Below are positions 52,681-61,884 of a stretch of 64,000 nucleotides of DNA, in pieces. The stretch covers positions 434,001 through 498,000 of the forward strand of contig CAWIHB010000024.1 of the NCBI GenBank assembly GCA_963835775.1, given 5' to 3'. This DNA comes from Palsa-504 sp963835775 (GTDB taxonomy: Bacteria > Actinomycetota > Actinomycetes > Streptosporangiales > Streptosporangiaceae). The notes below the pieces were generated by a model. The model did no database searches. It worked only from the letters and a program-made list of their open reading frames with translations, and was not told where the DNA came from. Position 1 is the first letter of the stretch. Every line of letters begins with the position of its first letter. The position numbers were made by a program, and so were the translations under genes.

Positions 52681-52977
52681 GTGTACGTCGCGGCGCTGAC
52701 GCTGGACGTGCTGCTGGGCGACGTGCACTCGCTGAAGGGCAAGCGGGCCGTCGTCCGGCCGCTCGTCGCCGAGCTGCGCCGGTGCTTTCCCGGGGTGGCG
52801 GTCGCCGAGACCGGCCACCTGGACCTGCACCGGCGGGCCGAGATCGGCGTGGCGGTGGTGTCCGCCACGGCGTCGAACGCGATGAGCGTACTCACCGAGT
52901 GCGAGCGCCTGGTGGCCGGGCATCCTGAGATCGAGCTGCTGTCGGCTCGGCAGCGGCTGTTCAACGAGGAGGAGTGA
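52681..52977 (+). CDS. DUF503 family protein (YlxP-like)
   Basis: The 98-residue protein has the DUF503 pattern: YVAALTLDVLLGDVHSLKGK, RPLVAELRRCFPGVAVAETG and a C-terminal helix. The family is found between infB and rbfA in actinomycetes and Firmicutes; a role in ribosome assembly is proposed from context only. The GTG at 52681 is the start, with rbfA starting 7 bp after its stop. Confidence 0.93.
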   Translation: MYVAALTLDVLLGDVHSLKGKRAVVRPLVAELRRCFPGVAVAETGHLDLHRRAEIGVAVVSATASNAMSVLTECERLVAGHPEIELLSARQRLFNEEE

Positions 52978-52983
52978 CGGACC

Positions 52984-53430
52984 ATGGATGCTCCCAGGGC
53001 GCGCAAGCTCGCCGACCGGATCAGCCAAATCGTCGCGGAGATGCTGGAACGGCGGATCAAGGACCCCAGGCTCGGCTTCGTCACCGTCACCGAGGCCCGG
53101 CTGACCAACGACCTGCGTGAGGCCACCGTGTTCTACACGGTCTACGGCACCGACGCCGAACGGGCCGACACGGCGCAGGCCCTGGCCAGCGCGACGGGCA
53201 TCATCCGGTCTGAGGTGGGCAGGCAGCTCGGCCTGCGGCACACCCCTTCGCTGGCCTTCGTGGCCGACGCGCTGCCCGAGAACGCCCAGCGGATCGAGGA
53301 ACTGGTCGCCCAGGCCAAGGACGCGGACGCCGAGCTGGCCCGCAGCCGGGAGGGCGCCGTCCCGGCCGGCGACCCTGATCCCTACCGCAAGCCCGCCGAG
53401 CCCGCCGACGATGCCGACGACGAAGCGTGA
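52984..53430 (+). CDS. rbfA: Ribosome-binding factor A
   Basis: The 148-residue protein has the RbfA KH-like fold: RARKLADRISQIVAEMLERR, IKDPRLGFVTVTEARLTNDL, RLGLRHTPSLAFVAD-type (here QLGLRHTPSLAFVADALPEN). It helps mature the 16S rRNA 5' end. A Pro/Ala/Asp tail follows. The ATG at 52984 is preceded by AGGAGG at the end of the previous gene. It overlaps truB by 20 bases. Confidence 0.96.
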   Translation: MDAPRARKLADRISQIVAEMLERRIKDPRLGFVTVTEARLTNDLREATVFYTVYGTDAERADTAQALASATGIIRSEVGRQLGLRHTPSLAFVADALPENAQRIEELVAQAKDADAELARSREGAVPAGDPDPYRKPAEPADDADDEA

Positions 53431-54367
53431 GCAGCCAAAGGGCTTAAAAGCGCGCCGGAGGCGCAGGCCGGGCCTGGTCATCGTGGACAAGCCCGGCGGG
53501 ATGACGTCCCATGACGTGGTGGCGCGGATCCGGCGGCTGGCCGGGACCCGGCGGGTCGGCCACGCCGGCACCCTGGATCCGATGGCCACCGGCGTCCTGG
53601 TAGTCGGCGTGGAGAAGGCCACCCGCCTGCTCGGGTACCTGACCCTGACCGAGAAGGAGTACGCCGCCACCATCAGGCTCGGCCAGTCCACCAGCACCGA
53701 CGACGCCGAAGGCGAGATCACCGCGGCCGCGTCGGCCGCGGGCGTTTCCGCGGCAGCGTTTACTGAAGCCGGGCTGGCCGCCGAAGTCAATCGGCTCACC
53801 GGCGAGATCTGGCAGGTCCCGCCCGCCGTCAGCGCGGTCAAGGTCGACGGCCAGCGCGCCTACCGGCTGACCCGGGCCGGCGCGGCGCCGGAACTGAAGC
53901 CCCGCCCGGTAACGGTCTACGAGTTCACGGTCACCGCGATCCGCCGCGACGCCGACCTGGTCGACGTCGACGCGACCGTGCGCTGCTCCAGCGGCACCTA
54001 CATCCGGGCCCTGGCCCGCGACCTGGGCACGGCCCTGGGCACCGGAGGCCACCTGACCCGCCTGCGCCGGACCCGGGTCGGCGGGTACCGCATCGAGATG
54101 GCCCGCACCCTGGACCAGCTCGCAGAGCACTTCGAGGTCGTCCCGCTGGCCGAGGCCGCCGCGGCGGCGTTCCCGCGCCGGGACCTGTCCGCCGACGAGG
54201 CCCGCCGTCTGGCCCACGGCGGCCGCCTGGCCGCGCAGGCCGCGCAGGCCACGCAGGCCACGCAGGCCACGGACTATCCGACCGCCGCGTTCGCCCCCGA
54301 TGGCTCGCTGGTCGCCCTGCTGGCCCAGCAAGACGGGCAGGCGCGCCCGCTGGTGGTCTTCGCCTGA
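53411..54367 (+). CDS. truB: tRNA pseudouridine(55) synthase
   Basis: The 318-residue enzyme modifies U55 in the T loop of tRNAs. The catalytic D56 lies in RVGHAGTLDPMATGVLVVG; KPGGMTSHDVVARIRR and VSAVKVDGQRAYRL are further signatures. The ATG at 53411 lies within rbfA's last codons, the usual coupled arrangement. A QAAQATQATQAT stretch (9-bp repeats) appears in the C-terminal region, near residues 278-290. Confidence 0.95.
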   Translation: MPTTKREQPKGLKARRRRRPGLVIVDKPGGMTSHDVVARIRRLAGTRRVGHAGTLDPMATGVLVVGVEKATRLLGYLTLTEKEYAATIRLGQSTSTDDAEGEITAAASAAGVSAAAFTEAGLAAEVNRLTGEIWQVPPAVSAVKVDGQRAYRLTRAGAAPELKPRPVTVYEFTVTAIRRDADLVDVDATVRCSSGTYIRALARDLGTALGTGGHLTRLRRTRVGGYRIEMARTLDQLAEHFEVVPLAEAAAAAFPRRDLSADEARRLAHGGRLAAQAAQATQATQATDYPTAAFAPDGSLVALLAQQDGQARPLVVFA

Positions 54368-54417
54368 CGCTAGGCTGGTGCTCGCCGCCGACGCAGCGAC
54401 AAAGGAGGAACGGGATC

Positions 54418-55365
54418 TTGTACCGCTGGTACGGCCTGGACGACGTGCCGTCCGACTGGGCCGGTTGCGTCGCCACCATCGGCGTGTTCGACGGCATCCA
54501 CCGCGGCCATCAGCGGGTCGTGGAACGGGCCGTCCAGATCGGGCGCGAGCGGGACCTGCCGGTCGTGGTGGTCACCTTCGACCCGCATCCGGACGAGGTG
54601 GTCCGGCCGGGTTCGCGCCCGCTGCACCTGATCACCGGGCGGCGGCAGGCCGAGCTGCTGTTCGGCCTGGGCGCCGCCGCCGTCTGCGTGCTCCCGTTCA
54701 ACCTGGAGTTCTCCCGCCTCAGCCCGGATGAGTTCGTCCGGGTCGTGCTGTCCGAGCGGCTGCATGCCTCGGCCGTGGTGGTGGGGGAGGAATTCCGCTT
54801 CGGCCACAAGGCCGTCGGCGACGTGGCGCTGCTGGCCCAGCTGGGCGAGAAGTACGACTTCACCGCCGAGGGCGTGCCGCTGCTGGTGGTGGACGGCGTG
54901 ACGATCTCCTCCACCTTGATCAGGGAATGCCTGGCCGACGGCGACGTGGCCGCCGCCGCGGCGGCCCTGGGCCGCCCGCACCGGGTCGAGGGCGTGGTGG
55001 TCCGCGGCCACATGCGCGGCCGCGGGCTCGGCTTTCCCACCGCTAACGTGGAAGCCCTGCCCTACACCGCGATCCCGGCCGACGGCGTCTACGCCGGCTG
55101 GCTGGCCCGCCTGGGCCTGGACGGCACGGTGACCAGCCGGTGGCCCGCCGCGATCTCGGTCGGCACCAACCCGACCTTCGGCGGCAGCGACCGCAGCGTC
55201 GAGGCCTACGCCCTCGACCGCGACGACCTGGACCTCTACGGCTTCCACGCCGCCATCGACTTCGCCGCCCGCCTCCGCGGCAACGACCGTTTCGAGACCG
55301 TCGACGCCCTGGTCACCCAGATGCACGCCGACGTCGCCCAGGCCCGCGCCCTGACCGCCGGCTGA
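54418..55365 (+). CDS. ribF: Bifunctional riboflavin kinase/FMN adenylyltransferase
   Basis: The 315-residue protein makes FMN and FAD. The adenylyltransferase half has IGVFDGIHRGHQRVVERAV and a nucleotide-binding TFDPHPDEVV; the kinase half (from about residue 185) has VVRGHMRGRGLGFPTANVE and GTNPTFGGSDRSVE. The TTG at 54418 is supported by AGGAGG at 54403-54408. In most actinomycetes rpsO follows; here a terminator and the convergent phosphomutase gene follow instead. Confidence 0.95.
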   Translation: MYRWYGLDDVPSDWAGCVATIGVFDGIHRGHQRVVERAVQIGRERDLPVVVVTFDPHPDEVVRPGSRPLHLITGRRQAELLFGLGAAAVCVLPFNLEFSRLSPDEFVRVVLSERLHASAVVVGEEFRFGHKAVGDVALLAQLGEKYDFTAEGVPLLVVDGVTISSTLIRECLADGDVAAAAAALGRPHRVEGVVVRGHMRGRGLGFPTANVEALPYTAIPADGVYAGWLARLGLDGTVTSRWPAAISVGTNPTFGGSDRSVEAYALDRDDLDLYGFHAAIDFAARLRGNDRFETVDALVTQMHADVAQARALTAG

Positions 55366-55449
55366 CCAGGTGGCCGACTAATACCCCGGACCTTTCTTTC
55401 TGCCGAACGGACCAGGCTCCCCGTCTCCCGCCCCGCTCTTCGCCGGCCC

Positions 55450-55476
55450 GGTGCAGACCATCCCGTGGTCTGCACC
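55450..55476. terminator. Bidirectional terminator between ribF and the phosphomutase gene
   Basis: GGTGCAGACCA (55450-55460) and TGGTCTGCACC (55466-55476) form a perfect 11-bp stem with a TCCCG loop, between the convergent gene ends. Confidence 0.8.
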
Positions 55477-55486
55477 ACGACAACGA

Positions 55487-55539
55487 CGTCGTTATGACAG
55501 CCACGTCGTCTGGTGCGCGTCGTTGTGACAACCACGTCG
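55487..55539. repeat. 22-bp imperfect direct repeat after the terminator
   Basis: A CGTCGTT-x-TGACA-x-CCACGTCG sequence occurs at 55487-55508 and 55518-55539, with two mismatches. No function assigned. Confidence 0.6.
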
Positions 55540-55573
55540 ATGGGTGCGTCGACGGCGAACGAATGGCGGGCCG

Positions 55574-57385
55574 TCAGGAGCCGGCCAGCACGGCTTCCAG
55601 CGCGGACCTGATCGGGGCCAGCCGCTTGGCGGCGGTCCAGCGGGCGGCCGGCAGGGGCCGCCCGGCCAGCGGCTCGATGATCTCGATGTAGCACTTGATC
55701 TTCGGCTCGGTGCCGCTTGGCCGCAGCACGACCCGGGCGTTGACCAGCCGCAGGATCAGCACGTCCGCCCGCGGCAGCCCGCCGCCCGGGGCGGCCGCCG
55801 CATCGCCGGGCCGCGCCGTGCCCGCGCCGCCGCCGGCCGCCAGGTCGGTCAAGCCGGTCACCGGCTCGTCGCCCAGGGCGGCCGGGGGATGGGCCCGGAG
55901 CCGCCGCATGACCTCGGCCTGGTCGGCGGTGCGCAGCGTCACCTGGGAGGTCAGGTGCACGCCGTGGGCCGTCTCCAGGTCGTCATACCGCTGCAGCACC
56001 GAACGGCCCGCCGCCTTGGCCTCCGCGGCCAGCCAGAGCATGGCCAGGGCGGCCCCGATGCCGTCCTTGTCGCGCACCACGTCACCGACGTCGTAGCCGA
56101 GGGCTTCCTCGTAGCCGAACAGGAAACGGGCGCCAGGTAGCTGGTCGGCCGCCCGGGAGATCCACTTGAAGCCGGTCAGCGTTTCCGCGTACCTGACCCC
56201 GGCGGCCGCCGCGATCTTGGACAGCAGGGTCGAGGAGACGATGGTGGTCGCCACCAGCCGGTCCCCGGGCGCGGCCTGGCCCGCCGTCCGCTCCAGCAGG
56301 CTGGCGCCCAGCAGGGCGCCCACCTGATCCCCGGTCAGCACCAGCCATTCCGCCTCGCCCGCCTCCCTGCTGGCCATACCGGGGCGGCCCGGGCGCGGCA
56401 CCGCCACGGCCAGCCGGTCGCCGTCCGGGTCGCTGGCGATCAGCAGGTCGGCGCCGAACCTGCGTGCGTCGGCCAGCGCCAGGTCAAGCGCGCCCGGCTC
56501 CTCCGGGTTCGGGAACGCGACCGTGGGAAAGTCCGGATCGGGCTGCGCCTGCGCCGCCACCACGTGCGGCGGCGCGAAGCCCGCCTGGCCGATGGCCCGC
56601 AGCATCAGGCCGCCCGCCACCCCGTGCATCGCCGTGTAGACCACGGTGAGCCTGGCCCGGTCCGAGCCGGAGCCAGGCCCGGCGGACGTCGCCACCACGG
56701 CGTCCAGGTAAGCCCGGGCGATCTCGTCGCCGTGGCGGCTGATGAGCGGGCTGCCGGCCGTCGCGACAGGGATCTGCGCCAGCGGCCCGAGCCCGGCGAT
56801 CCGGGCCTCGATCTGCGCGTCGGCGGGCGGGATGACCTGGCCGCCGTCGCTCAGGTACAGCTTGTACCCGTTGTCCGCGGCCGGGTTGTGGCTGGCGGTG
56901 ATCATCACGCCGGCCGCCGCGGCCAGGTGCCGGACCGCGAAGGCCAGCAGGGGCGTGGGGCAGGGCAGCGGGAGCACGTGCACCGTGAGGCCGGCCCCGG
57001 CCAGCACCCCGGCCGCCTCCGCCGCGAACTCCGCCGACCGGTGCCGCGCGTCGCACCCCACCACCACGCTGACCCCCGCCCCGGCCGGCGCCCCGGCAGG
57101 CGCGCCGTCAGGACCCAAGCCGAGCAGCCAGCCGGCCACGGCGGCCGTCGCGGCCCGCACCACGGCCCGGTTCATCCGGTTCGGGCCCGCCGCGACCACC
57201 CCGCGCAGCCCCGCCGTGCCGAACTCCAGCCGTCCCGCGAACCGGTCCCGCAACTCCGCCCGCGCCGCGGCGTCCGGGCCGCCGAACGCCCGGTCCGCCA
57301 GCGCGCGCAGCTCGGCCCGGTCGCCCGGATCGGGATCGTCCGCGACCCAGGCCTCCACCCGCTCCCGCAGCTCACCCTCGCCCAT
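55574..57385 (-). CDS. Phosphohexomutase family protein (PMM/PGM)
   Basis: From the ATG at 57385 the enzyme has 603 residues, with the phosphoserine loop ITASHNPAADNGYKLY, the metal-binding DPDGDRLAVAV and the sugar-binding GYEEALGY. Such enzymes interconvert 1- and 6- or 5-phosphates of sugars; the larger, two-step acting class of this length is typical of actinomycetes. Its place in a nucleoside uptake cluster suggests a role on ribose or deoxyribose phosphates (inference). The start is chosen over the more upstream ATG at 57460, which adds non-conserved residues. Confidence 0.92.
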   Translation of the reverse strand: MGEGELRERVEAWVADDPDPGDRAELRALADRAFGGPDAAARAELRDRFAGRLEFGTAGLRGVVAAGPNRMNRAVVRAATAAVAGWLLGLGPDGAPAGAPAGAGVSVVVGCDARHRSAEFAAEAAGVLAGAGLTVHVLPLPCPTPLLAFAVRHLAAAAGVMITASHNPAADNGYKLYLSDGGQVIPPADAQIEARIAGLGPLAQIPVATAGSPLISRHGDEIARAYLDAVVATSAGPGSGSDRARLTVVYTAMHGVAGGLMLRAIGQAGFAPPHVVAAQAQPDPDFPTVAFPNPEEPGALDLALADARRFGADLLIASDPDGDRLAVAVPRPGRPGMASREAGEAEWLVLTGDQVGALLGASLLERTAGQAAPGDRLVATTIVSSTLLSKIAAAAGVRYAETLTGFKWISRAADQLPGARFLFGYEEALGYDVGDVVRDKDGIGAALAMLWLAAEAKAAGRSVLQRYDDLETAHGVHLTSQVTLRTADQAEVMRRLRAHPPAALGDEPVTGLTDLAAGGGAGTARPGDAAAAPGGGLPRADVLILRLVNARVVLRPSGTEPKIKCYIEIIEPLAGRPLPAARWTAAKRLAPIRSALEAVLAGS

Positions 57386-57481
57386 CACGCACGCTCCCCT
57401 CACCCACCCGCCCCAACGCAAATCAGGCTCCGCGCGCAGGTCCGGGGACGCATGCACCACGGCCCGTTCGGCATGAAGAAT

Positions 57482-58774
57482 TTATGACTTGATGTAGGGG
57501 ATGCCCTCGGCCCGCGGGCCGCGGACCTTGCCCACCAGGCCCGCCAGCACGATGATCGTGATGACATAGGGGGTGGCCAGCAGGAGGTCGGACTGGATCG
57601 GCGTGTTCAGGGTGGACATGATCGACTGCAGCTGCGTGGTGAACCCGAACAGCAGGGCCGCCGAGATCGCGCCGATCGGCGTGTACCGCCCGAAGATCAT
57701 CGCGGCCAGCGCGATGTAGCCCTCACCCGAGGTCATGTCCGCGCCGAACGAGCCGACCGACCCGATCGTGAAGTAGGCGCCGCCGATGCCGGCGATCAGC
57801 CCGGCCGCGATGACGTTGCGGTACCTCATCGCGATCACGTTGATGCCCACGGTGTCGGCCGCGATGGGATGCTCGCCGATGGCCCGGGTGCGCAGGCCCC
57901 AGCGGGTGGCGAACAGGCCGACCTGGACGCCCGCCAGCGCGATGTAGGTGAGGTACAGGAAGATCGTGGCGTCGAAGAAGATCGGGCCGATGATCGGGAT
58001 GTCACCCAGCAGCGGGAGCTTGATCGCGGCGAACGTGGGGGGCGAGTTCAGCGTGTTCTGGTAGGGCACCATGAGGTCGTCGAACAGGTACCCGGTCAGG
58101 CCCAGGACCAGCGTGTTGAGCACCACGCCCAGGACCACCTGGTCCACCCGGTAGCCGATGGCGAAGACGGCCAGCAGCACCCCGACCAGCGAGCCGGCCA
58201 GGGCGCCGCAGACCAGGCCCAGCCACAGCGAGCCGGTGACGCTGGACACGATGGCGGCGGTGAACGCGCCGAGCAGCAACTGGCCTTCGATGCCCACGTT
58301 GATCACGCCGGAGCGGGAGCAGATCACACCGGTCAGCGCGCCCAGCATGATCGGGGTCGATTGCCCCAGCGTGCCCTGCAGCAGGTTCACGACGTTGAAG
58401 GACGTGCTCAGGCCCCCGTCGGCCCAGCACAGCAGGCTCAGGACGAGCAGGAACAGGACCAGCCCGATGGCGACCCGCCGCCGCGCCTTGCTCAGCGGCA
58501 GAAAAGCCATCGCGAGCGCGAGCGCGATCGATATCCCGCCACACACGTAGCAGGTCGCGGCCGCGGGCAGGCTGAGGTTCGGCACCGTGACCTTGGCGAA
58601 GGGCTGGGAGAACGCGAAGGTGGCGTCTCCCTTATGCGCGTACCCGCCCAGGACGAAGATGTCCACCAGCCCGAACGCCAGGAATGTGGCCGGAGCCAGC
58701 CAGCGCCGGAAGGGGCTGACCGGAGCGGCGGCCGTCAGCTCGAGATCGGTCTGCACGTGGCTCGCGATCGTCAT
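57482..58774 (-). CDS. Nucleoside ABC transporter permease (second subunit)
   Basis: The 430-residue protein has 8-10 membrane segments and the family signature NVGIEGQLLLGAFTAAI, GYRVDQVVLGVVLNTLVLGL and GEHPIAADTVGINV, as in NupQ-type permeases. It partners with the upstream permease; its ATG at 58774 overlaps that gene's TGA (ATGA). The N-terminal ~90 residues include an extra hydrophobic pair. It imports nucleosides together with the BMP lipoprotein. Confidence 0.92.
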   Translation of the reverse strand: MTIASHVQTDLELTAAAPVSPFRRWLAPATFLAFGLVDIFVLGGYAHKGDATFAFSQPFAKVTVPNLSLPAAATCYVCGGISIALALAMAFLPLSKARRRVAIGLVLFLLVLSLLCWADGGLSTSFNVVNLLQGTLGQSTPIMLGALTGVICSRSGVINVGIEGQLLLGAFTAAIVSSVTGSLWLGLVCGALAGSLVGVLLAVFAIGYRVDQVVLGVVLNTLVLGLTGYLFDDLMVPYQNTLNSPPTFAAIKLPLLGDIPIIGPIFFDATIFLYLTYIALAGVQVGLFATRWGLRTRAIGEHPIAADTVGINVIAMRYRNVIAAGLIAGIGGAYFTIGSVGSFGADMTSGEGYIALAAMIFGRYTPIGAISAALLFGFTTQLQSIMSTLNTPIQSDLLLATPYVITIIVLAGLVGKVRGPRAEGIPYIKS

Positions 58775-60075
58775 GCGTTCCACCCCTTGGACATGACCCC
58801 GCCCACGCCGCCGGCTCTGGCGGCCCGCAGCCGGTACATGGCCCGGATCAGCGGCGGCGCCGCGACGAACAAGACGATCACCGCCTGCAGCACCTCCACC
58901 ATGTCCACCGGAGTGCCGGTGACGGCCTGCATGAGCGGCGCCCCGGCGTGCAGCGCGCCGAACAGCAGCCCGGCCAGCACGACCCCGAGCGGCCGGCCCA
59001 GGCCGAGCAGGGCCACCGTGATCGCGTCGATACCGTAGGTACCGTAGCTCTGGAAGTTGAGGGTGAAGTCGGTGCCCTGGATGACCGTGGTGCCGGCCAG
59101 CCCGGCCAGGCCGCCGGCGATCAGCATGACCAGCACCCAGGTCCGCTCCACGTTCATGCCCGCGACCCGGGCCGCCGAGGGGTTCTTGCCGACGCTGCGG
59201 AACTCGAAGCCGGTGGTGGTCCGGTTCAGCAGCCACCACACGCCGAACGCGCAGGCCAGGGCGACCAGGAAGCCCGCGTTGATGCGCAGGTGCGAGCCGA
59301 ACAGCAGCGGCAGGTGCGCGTTGCCCGCGATGGCCGCGGTGATCTGGTCGGTGGTGTGCGGGGCCTGCATCAGGTAGGGGAAGGACAGCAGGTAAGCCAG
59401 CAGGTAGATCATGACGTAGTTCAGCATGATCGTGACGATCACCTCGTGCGCGCCGGTCCGGGCCTTGAGCTCGCCGACCAGCCAGCCCATGAACGCCCCG
59501 CCTACGAAAGCGCCGATAACGCACACCACCACGTGCACCACCACCGGCAGGCTGACCCCGTAGCCGAGGTAGGTGCCGAAGATCATGCCGCCGATGAGCT
59601 GGCTCTGCGCGCCGATGTTGAACAGGCCCGCCTGGTAGGGCAGCGCGACCGCCAGGCCGGCCAGGATCAGCGGGGTGGCCTGCACGCAGGTCTCCGACAG
59701 CGGGTAGAACACCGCGGACAGGTAGCCGTCGTGGACCGCCGAGCTGATCGAGGCCTGCTGGAACAGCGCCGAGACCGTGTGCGGGTTGAAGATCGATCCC
59801 TCGAACATCTCGATGTAGGCGCCCGCCGCGGTGTTCCAGGCCGTGGCGATGGCGTGCCCGGGATCGGAGAACAGGTTGCCCCAGGCGTGCAGCACGGTGG
59901 TGTTGGTGAACGCGTTCAGCAGCCCGCCGACCACGAAGGCGGTGAAGATGGCCAGGATGGTGACGGTGACCGTGTTGCCCTCGAGGATCGAGTCCCTGAT
60001 GATCCGGCCGCGACCGGGGCCGTCCGCCTGCTGCTGCACCTCGGCCGCGTCGGCCGTGCCCGCCTGGTCGCTCAT
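58771..60075 (-). CDS. Nucleoside ABC transporter permease (first subunit)
   Basis: The 434-residue protein has BPD_transp_2-type membrane segments and the family motif AGLFNIGAQSQLIGGMIFGT, FGALHAGAPLMQAVTGTPVD, GMNVERTWVLVMLIAGGLAG. It forms the heterodimeric channel with the downstream permease. Its start overlaps the ATPase stop by 4 bases (60072-60075), so three genes are tightly coupled. Confidence 0.93.
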   Translation of the reverse strand: MSDQAGTADAAEVQQQADGPGRGRIIRDSILEGNTVTVTILAIFTAFVVGGLLNAFTNTTVLHAWGNLFSDPGHAIATAWNTAAGAYIEMFEGSIFNPHTVSALFQQASISSAVHDGYLSAVFYPLSETCVQATPLILAGLAVALPYQAGLFNIGAQSQLIGGMIFGTYLGYGVSLPVVVHVVVCVIGAFVGGAFMGWLVGELKARTGAHEVIVTIMLNYVMIYLLAYLLSFPYLMQAPHTTDQITAAIAGNAHLPLLFGSHLRINAGFLVALACAFGVWWLLNRTTTGFEFRSVGKNPSAARVAGMNVERTWVLVMLIAGGLAGLAGTTVIQGTDFTLNFQSYGTYGIDAITVALLGLGRPLGVVLAGLLFGALHAGAPLMQAVTGTPVDMVEVLQAVIVLFVAAPPLIRAMYRLRAARAGGVGGVMSKGWNA

Positions 60076-61706
60076 TCTCCCGCTCCCGGTATGCCCGTCG
60101 GGGCGCTAGGGCTGGCTTCCGGACCGGAGGGACCGGAGGGACGCGGAGACCCCGGAGGGTCTCCGGATGCCAGCGGGCCCGCGAGCGCAGAAGCCGGCGC
60201 CGGGCCCTGATCGGCACCGCCCGCCATCAGCCGGCCAAGTTCCTCCACCGGCACCGTCGGCGGCCGGAAACCGGTGATCTGGCCCTCGTACATGACCGCG
60301 ATCCGGTCCGCGAGGGCGTAGATCTCGTCGAGTTCGGCGGAGACGATGAGCACGGCCACGCCCTTGTCGCGCTGGTCCACGATGCGGCGGTGCACGAACT
60401 CGATCGATCCGACGTCAAGCCCGCGGGTGGGCTGGCTGGCGATGAGCACTTTGTGCTCCTGGGCCAGTTCCCTGGCCAGGATGACCTTCTGCTGGTTGCC
60501 GCCGGACAGCGTGCCGACCGGGGCCTGGGCCGAGGTGGTGCGGACGTCGAATTCCTTGACCCGCTCGGCCGCATTGGCGGCGATGGCGCCGAGGTTGAGG
60601 TTGATGCCCTTGGCGAAGGGCGGCCTGCTGTACTGGTCAAGCACCATGTTGTCGGCCACGGAGAAGTCGCCGATCAGCCCGTCTTCCTGGCGGTCCTCGG
60701 GCACGTAGGCGATGCCGGCCGCCAGCCGCTGGGCGGGCGTGGCGTGCTGGAGGTCCCGGCCGTTGAGCGTGACCCGGCCCGCCAGCGTGGGCCGCAGTCC
60801 CATCAGGGCCTCGCACAGCTCGGTCTGCCCGTTGCCCTGGACGCCGGCCACGCCCAGGATCTCGCCCGCCCGGACCTGGAAGGACATCTCGTTCACCAGC
60901 ACCCGCCCGGCCTGGTCGCCGACGGTCAGGCCGGCCACGTCCAGCACCACCTCACCCGGCTTGGCGGCCTGTTTGCTGACCCGCAGCTGCACGTCCCGGC
61001 CGACCATCAGCGTGGCGAGCTCGTCCTCGGTAGTGCCGGGCGGCCGCTGGCCGACCACCTTGCCCCGGCGCAGCACGGTGATCGTGTCCGCGATGGCCTG
61101 GACTTCCTTGAGCTTGTGCGAGATGAAGACGATGGACGTGCCGCCGTCCTTGAGCTGCCTGATGATCCGGAACAGATCGTCGGTCTCGGCGGGGGTGAGC
61201 ACCGCCGTGGGCTCGTCGAGGATCAGCACGGTCGCCTCCCGGACCAGTGCCTTGACGATCTCGACCCGTTGCTGGATGCCGACCGGCAGGTCCTCCACCA
61301 GGGCATTCGGGTCTATTTCCAGGCCGTACCGCTGGGAGAGCGCGCCCACGTCCCTGCGCGTCCTGCGCCGGTCGAGCAGCCCGGCCCGGCTGGTCTCCTC
61401 GATGCCGAGCGTCACGTTCTCCGCGACGGTGAACACCGGCACGAGCATGAAATGCTGGTGCACCATGCCGATGCCGGCCGCGATGGCGTCCTTCGGGGAG
61501 TGGAAGCGGACGGTCTTGCCGTCGATCAGGATCTCGCCCTCGTCCGGCTGCAGCAGCCCGTACAGAACGTTCATCAGGGTCGACTTGCCCGCGCCGTTCT
61601 CGCCCAGCAGGGCATGCACCTGACCCGGGGCCACGGCCAGGTCGATCCGCTCGTTGGCCACCAGCGAACCGAAACGCTTGGTGATGCCCCTTAGCTCAAG
61701 TTCCAC
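60072..61706 (-). CDS. Nucleoside ABC transporter ATPase (two ATP-binding domains)
   Basis: The 544-residue protein has two nucleotide-binding domains: the first with LLGENGAGKSTLMNVLYGLL and ILDEPTAVLTPAE, the second with VAGVQGNGQTELCEALMGL and the signature LSGGNQQKVILARELA. This layout (first domain intact, second with altered Walker A) is typical of the RbsA-like NupO class. A Pro/Ser/Gly tail follows residue 510. It energises the two permeases downstream. Confidence 0.95.
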   Translation of the reverse strand: MELELRGITKRFGSLVANERIDLAVAPGQVHALLGENGAGKSTLMNVLYGLLQPDEGEILIDGKTVRFHSPKDAIAAGIGMVHQHFMLVPVFTVAENVTLGIEETSRAGLLDRRRTRRDVGALSQRYGLEIDPNALVEDLPVGIQQRVEIVKALVREATVLILDEPTAVLTPAETDDLFRIIRQLKDGGTSIVFISHKLKEVQAIADTITVLRRGKVVGQRPPGTTEDELATLMVGRDVQLRVSKQAAKPGEVVLDVAGLTVGDQAGRVLVNEMSFQVRAGEILGVAGVQGNGQTELCEALMGLRPTLAGRVTLNGRDLQHATPAQRLAAGIAYVPEDRQEDGLIGDFSVADNMVLDQYSRPPFAKGINLNLGAIAANAAERVKEFDVRTTSAQAPVGTLSGGNQQKVILARELAQEHKVLIASQPTRGLDVGSIEFVHRRIVDQRDKGVAVLIVSAELDEIYALADRIAVMYEGQITGFRPPTVPVEELGRLMAGGADQGPAPASALAGPLASGDPPGSPRPSGPSGPEASPSAPTGIPGAGE

Positions 61707-61820
61707 GTCCGCCTTCAGTCCCGCGTCAGCAACCGCATGCCCGTGGCCTCCATCTTCGCGCGGCCCTTCTCCCCGTGGAACCCGTCAGCTCTCCGCGTGG
61801 AACCCGTCAGCCAGGACGCC

Positions 61821-61862
61821 GATGTGGCAGCGGTGCGCGTCGTGCCGCACCGCTGCCACATC
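61821..61862 (-). terminator. Long hairpin between the BMP lipoprotein and ATPase genes
   Basis: GATGTGGCAGCGGTGCG (61821-61837) pairs perfectly over 17 bp with 61846-61862 (8-nt loop). It lies between the lipoprotein stop (61885) and the ATPase start (61706) on the same strand. It may limit readthrough so that lipoprotein exceeds transporter, as suggested for the sugar operon. Confidence 0.7.
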
Positions 61863-61884
61863 AGTCGTGCCGTAGGTCAGACCC

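Noticed and set aside
49389..53126. A very long open frame on the minus strand opposite infB
   Set aside because: It is a GC-rich shadow of infB with repeated Ala/Arg/Gly text and no recognisable domain; infB itself is certain.
55366..55573. rpsO or another gene after ribF
   Set aside because: The gap is too short and consists of a terminator and direct repeats.
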